Positions 1 through 3,517 of a DNA stretch of 6,193 nt are shown piece by piece. The notes beneath the pieces were generated by a model. The model saw only the letters and a list, made by a program, of their open reading frames with translations. It made no database searches and had not been told where the DNA came from. This DNA comes from Deferribacteres bacterium JdFR-76 (GTDB taxonomy: Bacteria; Zhuqueibacterota; JdFR-76): NCBI GenBank assembly GCA_002011685.1, contig MTOL01000015.1:1-6193 (forward strand), written 5' to 3'. Each line of letters opens with the position of its first letter. Within the stretch, counting starts at the first letter, position 1. Both the position numbers and the translations under genes were made by a program.

Positions 1-63
1 CCCGCCGTTTTTCGGCCCGCGAAATCATTCCAGGATTCCAAGAAGTAAGGAGGCTTTGGGCTT

Positions 64-264
64 ATGCAGCGCGGTAAGGTGAAGTGGTTCAATGAGACCA
101 AGGGGTACGGTTTCATTGAACAGGAAGACGGGCCAGACGTTTTTGTGCACTACACGGCCATTGTGGGTGAAGGATTCCGGACCTTGAATGAAGGCGATGA
201 AGTCGAATTCGAGGTCAAAGAGAGCGAAAAGGGATTGCAGGCAGTGCGTGTAGTCAAACTCTAA
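64..264 (+). CDS. csp: Cold-shock domain protein (CspA/CspB family)
   Basis: A 66-residue single cold-shock domain, the usual length for free-standing Csp proteins. These are small cytoplasmic OB-fold proteins that bind single-stranded RNA and DNA, melt RNA secondary structure and assist translation or transcription antitermination. The start GKVKWFN is followed by the RNP1 motif KGYGFIE (residues 13-19) and the RNP2 motif VFVHY (about residues 26-30). The later [17 protein letters not shown] and the closing QAVRV strand are also family-typical. Tyrosine stands where many homologues have phenylalanine in both RNP motifs; this is conservative and should keep base stacking. The ATG is preceded by TAAGGAGG at 46-53 with a 10-base spacer. 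A strong terminator follows the stop, so the gene probably ends its own transcript. Only 63 bases lie upstream, so a cold-shock leader, if present, is mostly outside the window. Confidence 0.96.
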   Translation: MQRGKVKWFNETKGYGFIEQEDGPDVFVHYTAIVGEGFRTLNEGDEVEFEVKESEKGLQAVRVVKL

Positions 265-292
265 GTTCTGGCACCAGAAAAACCGCAGGAAC

Positions 293-319
293 GCCCCGAT
301 ATCTCATCGGGGCTTTTTT
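293..319 (+). terminator. Rho-independent terminator after csp
   Basis: An 8-bp perfect stem, GCCCCGAT (293-300) with ATCGGGGC (306-313), closes a 5-base loop and is followed at once by six T (314-319). It starts 28 bases after the csp stop codon. Stem, loop and U-tract are all ideal for intrinsic termination of the csp transcript on the plus strand. Confidence 0.93.
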
Positions 320-354
320 ATTCCTGGTGGAAAATTTCGAATTTGTATTTTGCA

Positions 355-383
355 TTGTAAATGTTGAACTTTTTTGCTATTTT
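355..383 (+). promoter_or_regulatory. Possible sigma-70-like promoter for the 439-873 gene
   Basis: TTGTAA (355-360) and TATTTT (378-383) are separated by 17 bases in an AT-rich stretch between the csp terminator and the next gene. Each box matches the sigma-70 consensus at four of six positions. Because csp is terminated upstream, a promoter is expected here. An overlapping alternative is TTGAAC (364-369) with GATAAA (385-390), but its 15-base spacer is short. The housekeeping promoter consensus of this organism is unknown. Confidence 0.3.
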
Positions 384-438
384 GGATAAAGTCAAAGGAC
401 GGACCGATTGAGAAAAGACAGGCGATATTGAGGGCATC

Positions 439-873
439 ATGATTTTCGATCAGAAAGGCATTGAAAAAATAAGCAGCGTCCTTGGAGTTCCCGCAAAGAA
501 TATGGGAGCTTATTTCCGGTTTGTACTGACAAATCCTGAGAACAATCACCGACTTTCCCTGGAGATCTACCCAAAATTGCAGATTGGCGAAAAAGAGGGG
601 GCGCTGGTTACGGTGTACACGGTGAATAGCCATCTTCAGCTGCACTTTTGCTCGGGGTTTGTTGCGTCGGAATCTCTGGGAGAGGTGACCTTTTACAGTG
701 AATCCAGGGGCAAGATCTCGGGGCTGATTGTGGACCGCTCGGCGTCCTGTTCCCTGTATGCCAATGTGGACCGCGAGATCCTTTCGGGAGATTTTCTACG
801 TCTCACGCCCGAGGTGATGAAATCCGGAATCGCACTTTCAATTGCGGAACAAGAATTGAAAGAAACGTCGTAA
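439..873 (+). CDS. Hypothetical protein, unrecognised family
   Basis: A 144-residue protein I do not recognise. The ATG follows GAGGG (430-434) with a 4-base spacer, and the reading frame fills most of the space between csp and xerD, so I believe it is translated. No signal peptide or membrane segment is visible, so it is probably cytoplasmic. Predicted by eye, residues 1-20 are helical with a 'GIEKISSVLGVP' start. The middle is mainly beta, with alternating hydrophobic strands such as LSLEIYPKL and GALVTVYTV. Residues about 125-141 (PEVMKSGIALSIAEQELKE) form a closing helix. Two isolated cysteines (in HFCSG and ASCSLY) do not form a metal-binding pattern. Its neighbours give no functional hint. 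A small beta-rich regulatory or binding domain is possible but unproven. Confidence 0.75.
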   Translation: MIFDQKGIEKISSVLGVPAKNMGAYFRFVLTNPENNHRLSLEIYPKLQIGEKEGALVTVYTVNSHLQLHFCSGFVASESLGEVTFYSESRGKISGLIVDRSASCSLYANVDREILSGDFLRLTPEVMKSGIALSIAEQELKETS

Positions 874-930
874 TCCTGGCCGCTTTTGTTTTCCATGCTG
901 GGGGATCGCGCTTTGACAAAGACAAACGGT

Positions 931-952
931 AATTCCACCTGAACGGAATTTT
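931..952 (+). terminator. Weak candidate terminator after the 439-873 gene
   Basis: AATTCC (931-936) and GGAATT (945-950) form a 6-bp inverted repeat around an 8-base loop, with the T-run continuing to 952. The stem is short and AT-rich and the T-run is only four bases, so termination would be inefficient at best. It could equally be a protein-binding site or chance. Confidence 0.2.
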
Positions 953-1029
953 GTGTATTAAATCAGAGCAACGATTCTTGACCCGACGGGGGAAAGAGTG
1001 CCTGCCCATGTTAGGAATTTTAATGGAAA

Positions 1030-1040
1030 GGGGGGAGGTG
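1030..1040 (+). promoter_or_regulatory. Shine-Dalgarno sequence of xerD (start-deciding)
   Basis: GGGGGGAGGTG is a very strong anti-16S match. Its GGAGG core (1034-1038) lies only 3 bases before TTG 1042 and 24 bases before ATG 1063. In the xerD frame an upstream TAA at 1021 leaves no other good start. The position favours TTG 1042, although the spacer is shorter than usual. Confidence 0.6.
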
Positions 1041-1041
1041 G

Positions 1042-2028
1042 TTGGAAATCCGGGATGAGAACATGGTCGAGCACAAGCCGGCGAAAAGAGCAAAGCAGTT
1101 GGAACGGAAGGAATGGCCCAAAACCTTTCAAGAAGCATTTGACGGCTACCTTACCTTTCTTCGTATTGAAAGGGGACTCGCAGATAACACCTTGGAAAGC
1201 TACGGAATTGACCTCCGGCGTTTTTTCAATTATCTGGTAGAGTGCGGTATTCGCGAACTAGGTCGCCTTGGGGGAAAAGATCTCACCCGTTACCTCTACC
1301 ATCTTTATGAGGTGGGGCTGGCTCCTGCCAGCATTCACAGAAATGTTTCGTGTCTGAGAGGATTCTTTTTGTTCTGTGTGGAAGAAGGATTAATGGAGAC
1401 CGATCCGTCGGAATATCTTGAATCGCCCAGGCTGATCCGGAAGGTCCCAGAGGTTTTGTCGGTGGAGGAGGTTGAAAAAATTCTGGAACAGCCGGATATC
1501 ACGGACGTGCTTGGATTGCGGGACCGGGCGATGCTTGAGTTTGCCTATGCGACGGGCGCACGGGTATCGGAGATTTTGGCTGTTGGCGTTCACGATCTTT
1601 ATTTCGATCAGGGTTTTGTCCGTATTGTTTACGGCAAAGGTGGAAAAACACGCCTGGTGCCCATTGGCCGTTCCGCCCGCTCTGCAGTAGAGGCTTATCT
1701 GGAAAAGAGCCGGCCCAGGCTGTTTCACCCGTTGCGTTCCGGGGATACGCTATTCTTGAGCCGGCGCGGAAGGCCACTTACGCGAATGGCGTACTGGAAC
1801 ATTTTGCGTCGGTACATTCAACAGGCGGGCATTCAAAGGAGAGTGACGCCTCACACACTCCGGCATTCATTTGCGACACATTTACTGGAGGGTGGAGCCG
1901 ACCTGCGCGCCGTTCAGGAGATGCTGGGACACGCCGATATTGCTACCACTAGCATTTATCTGCATCTTGACCGGGCCTATTTGCAGGAGGTTCACCGGAA
2001 ATACCACCCGCGTGAGCGCTATGGCTGA
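1042..2028 (+). CDS. xerD: Site-specific tyrosine recombinase XerD
   Basis: A cytoplasmic recombinase of 328 residues from TTG 1042, or 321 from ATG 1063. XerD works with XerC at the dif site to resolve chromosome dimers at cell division. The N-terminal SAM-like core-binding domain spans about residues 30-115 (FDGYLTFLRIERGLADNTL), and the catalytic domain about 135-315. All catalytic residues are present: R174 (ATGARVSE), K199 (GKGGK), H271 and R274 (HTLRH), H297 (LGH) and the nucleophile Y306 (SIYLH). Their spacing matches E. coli XerD with an offset of 26-27, so the N-terminus carries about 27 extra, charged residues. The ending DRAYLQEVHRKYHPRE is XerD-like rather than XerC-like. A phage or integron integrase is unlikely, since no mobile-element context is visible. 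The next gene starts 107 bases downstream, so co-transcription with the peptidase gene is possible. Confidence 0.9.
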   Translation: MEIRDENMVEHKPAKRAKQLERKEWPKTFQEAFDGYLTFLRIERGLADNTLESYGIDLRRFFNYLVECGIRELGRLGGKDLTRYLYHLYEVGLAPASIHRNVSCLRGFFLFCVEEGLMETDPSEYLESPRLIRKVPEVLSVEEVEKILEQPDITDVLGLRDRAMLEFAYATGARVSEILAVGVHDLYFDQGFVRIVYGKGGKTRLVPIGRSARSAVEAYLEKSRPRLFHPLRSGDTLFLSRRGRPLTRMAYWNILRRYIQQAGIQRRVTPHTLRHSFATHLLEGGADLRAVQEMLGHADIATTSIYLHLDRAYLQEVHRKYHPRERYG

Positions 2029-2121
2029 AGCCGCATCGCAGGGCTATGCCAGGGGAACCGCCGGCGCGGACCGCCGCCCGAAAGGACAAAATATTCAAAA
2101 GTTTTACGCGTTCACCGAACC

Positions 2122-2130
2122 GGAGAGGAG
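2122..2130 (+). promoter_or_regulatory. Shine-Dalgarno sequence fixing the peptidase start
   Basis: GGAGAGGAG ends 5 bases before ATG 2136. An in-frame ATG at 2046 would give a longer protein, but it lacks a comparable site and would put about 30 polar residues ahead of a clear lipoprotein signal. The start is therefore placed at 2136. Confidence 0.85.
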
Positions 2131-2135
2131 AAACC

Positions 2136-3095
2136 ATGCGAAAGAAAGCATGGGGCCTTGGAGGCCTGTTTTTTCTGGCTGTGCTGCTCTCTTGCAGCCG
2201 CCCACATCCTGATATCGCCCAGAGCCTGATGGATATTGCTGAAGATTCGGTAATGCAGCACGTGGAAGCCTTATGTTCCATTGGTCCGCGGCACGCCTTA
2301 AATGAAGAGGCATGCGAGCTTGCGTTGAATTACATTGAGGGGACTCTGCGGGCTCTCGGCTATGTGCCACGCCGGGAAGTTTTTCAGGCCGAAGGAAAGG
2401 AAATGGTGAATGTGTTCGTGGAGATAGAAGGAGAAGATCCGGGCCGGGAGAAAATTCTGGAACTTGCCGCCCACTACGATACGCGTCCTTCCACACCGGG
2501 CGCTGATGACAACGCCAGCGGTGTAGCAGGTGTGCTGGAAGCGGCCCGGGTGCTCCGCAGGTTCCGCTACCGAAAAACTGTGCGGTTCTGTTTCTTCACG
2601 GGAGAAGAATTGGGGCTGTTGGGAAGCCGCTATCATGTAAGGCAGATCCGGAAAAAGGGGGAAGATGTACAGGGCATTATTGTACTGGAAATGATCGGGT
2701 ATGCTACCGAAGAGCCCAATTCTCAGCTTACGCCGGTGCGCATTCCACTGATTCTTTCGCCCCCCGACGTAGGCAATTTTATTGTGGTTGTCGGTAACTG
2801 GAGCTCGGGAGGTCTGGGAAACCGGTTTGAATCGGCTATTGACCGCTATGTACCGGAACTGGATTATTTTAGCCTCAATCGTCTGGGGGGATTTCTGAAG
2901 GATGCCGTCCGCAGTGATCATTATCCCTACTGGGAAGCGGACCTGAAAGGTCTGATGATTACGGATACCGCTAATTTCCGGAATCCGCATTACCACAGGC
3001 CTTCTGACACACCGGAAACGCTCGACCCTCTGTTCCTGCGCAACGTGGCACGGGCTGCTGCCGCAACCATGATGGAATGGGCGGAGGTATTATAG
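2136..3095 (+). CDS. M28-family zinc peptidase, lipoprotein
   Basis: A 319-residue lipoprotein of the M28 aminopeptidase family (Aeromonas leucyl aminopeptidase and glutaminyl cyclase-like). These enzymes use one or two zinc ions to release N-terminal residues or, in cyclase relatives, to form pyroglutamate. The signal is MRKK, a hydrophobic stretch, then lipobox L17-L18-S19-C20; serine after the cysteine would permit outer-membrane sorting in a Gram-negative cell. Visible metal and catalytic residues are H113 (AHYDTRP), D124 of ADDNASG, the pair E157-E158 (GEELGLLGS), E185 (LEMIGY) and H287 (HYHRPSDT). E185 rather than aspartate at the fourth ligand occurs in both aminopeptidases and cyclases. 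SDHYPYW before the last histidine is also typical. The catalytic set is complete, so the enzyme is probably active; the exact substrate cannot be read from sequence. A role in peptide scavenging outside the inner membrane is inferred. Confidence 0.93.
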   Translation: MRKKAWGLGGLFFLAVLLSCSRPHPDIAQSLMDIAEDSVMQHVEALCSIGPRHALNEEACELALNYIEGTLRALGYVPRREVFQAEGKEMVNVFVEIEGEDPGREKILELAAHYDTRPSTPGADDNASGVAGVLEAARVLRRFRYRKTVRFCFFTGEELGLLGSRYHVRQIRKKGEDVQGIIVLEMIGYATEEPNSQLTPVRIPLILSPPDVGNFIVVVGNWSSGGLGNRFESAIDRYVPELDYFSLNRLGGFLKDAVRSDHYPYWEADLKGLMITDTANFRNPHYHRPSDTPETLDPLFLRNVARAAAATMMEWAEVL

Positions 3096-3288
3096 GCAGG
3101 AAACGCAGAACGTGAGAAACTTTTGGCTGGGTGAAAGACAATTTTGGCCAAAGTATAGGAAATGGATTATTCTGAAAAGGTAAACATAGGCGCGGTGTTT
3201 TAACCGCAATGTTCCTCAAAAGTTCTTTTCCTCCCAATTTGCTTGCTATTGCGAACTGCATCTTTTGAACAAGCTCGTCCAGAGAATG

Positions 3289-3361
3289 ATTTGCGCATCA
3301 GGTGATTTTTGCATCTTCCTCCAGATGAACACGAAACGGATCAAAGTTCCATTGCGCAAAT
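3289..3361. repeat. Separated 9-base inverted repeat
   Basis: ATTTGCGCA (3289-3297) is the exact reverse complement of TGCGCAAAT (3353-3361), with 55 bases between. The arms do not extend outward or inward. It could close a larger RNA structure or be chance. Confidence 0.3.
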
Positions 3362-3394
3362 GCCAGAAAAGGACCAGATATTACAGAAATTTAA

Positions 3395-3423
3395 TTGAAA
3401 GAGTCAAATATTGTCCATATTCA
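3395..3423 (+). promoter_or_regulatory. Possible promoter for the large exported protein
   Basis: TTGAAA (3395-3400) is followed after 17 bases by TATTCA (3418-3423). The -35 box is good and the -10 box is weak. The location, about 100 bases before the start codon in an AT-rich stretch, is sensible, and the GC-rich hairpin at 3466-3482 would then lie in the 5' leader. Confidence 0.25.
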
Positions 3424-3463
3424 TTAAATGCCTTTCTTTTATCATGTTTCTCGCCCACCTTCG

Positions 3464-3484
3464 GTCCCGCCCGTTCGGCGGGGT
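3464..3484 (+). repeat. GC-rich hairpin upstream of the large gene
   Basis: CCCGCC (3466-3471) pairs with GGCGGG (3477-3482) around the 5-base loop CGTTC; two G-T wobble pairs can extend the stem to 3464-3484. It is followed by TT then ACTGG, with no U-tract, so it is not a normal terminator. It sits 33 bases before the start codon inside an otherwise AT-rich gap, and the GC-rich block begins near 3452. It may be a leader structure or part of a dispersed repeat. Confidence 0.55.
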
Positions 3485-3506
3485 TACTGGTAAGAAAAAG
3501 AAAAGC

Positions 3507-3514
3507 AGGAGGTG
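3507..3514 (+). promoter_or_regulatory. Strong Shine-Dalgarno sequence of the large gene
   Basis: AGGAGGTG is a near-perfect anti-16S match. The GGAGG core (3508-3512) ends 5 bases before ATG 3518. This fixes the start of a gene whose stop lies beyond the window. Confidence 0.88.
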
Positions 3515-3517
3515 CTA

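Larger units (their letters stand above)
3096..3517 (+). other. 422-base intergenic region without a convincing gene
   Basis: No credible gene lies here. An open frame at 3265-3576 (103 codons) has no ribosome binding site, a non-protein-like composition and overlaps the start of the following gene. The stretch is AT-rich up to about 3450. It contains a 10-bp palindrome TTTGGCCAAA (3143-3152), a 5-bp hairpin GCGGT/ACCGC (3192-3207) without a T-run, a pair of 9-base inverted arms (3289-3297 and 3353-3361), a possible promoter near 3395 and a GC-rich hairpin at 3464-3484. No U-tract terminator for the peptidase gene is visible. Confidence 0.6.

Noticed and set aside
4..16. Small hairpin GCCG-TTTTT-CGGC at the left edge
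   Set aside because: Only a 4-bp stem, with the T-run in the loop rather than after the stem; the upstream context is missing.
913..918. Perfect TTGACA -35 box upstream of xerD
   Set aside because: No acceptable -10 box 16-18 bases downstream (the 17-base position reads CACCTG).
944..970. Possible dif-like site near xerD (GTGTATTAAAT)
   Set aside because: Only one half vaguely resembles a XerD arm; there is no matching XerC arm at the right spacing.
2046..2135. Upstream in-frame start for the peptidase
   Set aside because: It would place about 30 polar, Arg/Lys-rich residues before a clear lipoprotein signal; ATG 2136 has the better ribosome binding site.
2021..2212. 63-codon frame overlapping the xerD end and the peptidase start
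   Set aside because: No ribosome binding site of its own and no recognisable protein features; it overlaps two solid genes.
2298..2996. 232-codon minus-strand open frame
   Set aside because: It lies fully opposite the M28 peptidase, whose catalytic motifs are complete; no start signal or recognisable domain on the minus strand.
3192..3207. GCGGT/ACCGC hairpin as terminator of the peptidase gene
   Set aside because: Five-bp stem about 97 bases after the stop and no following T-run.
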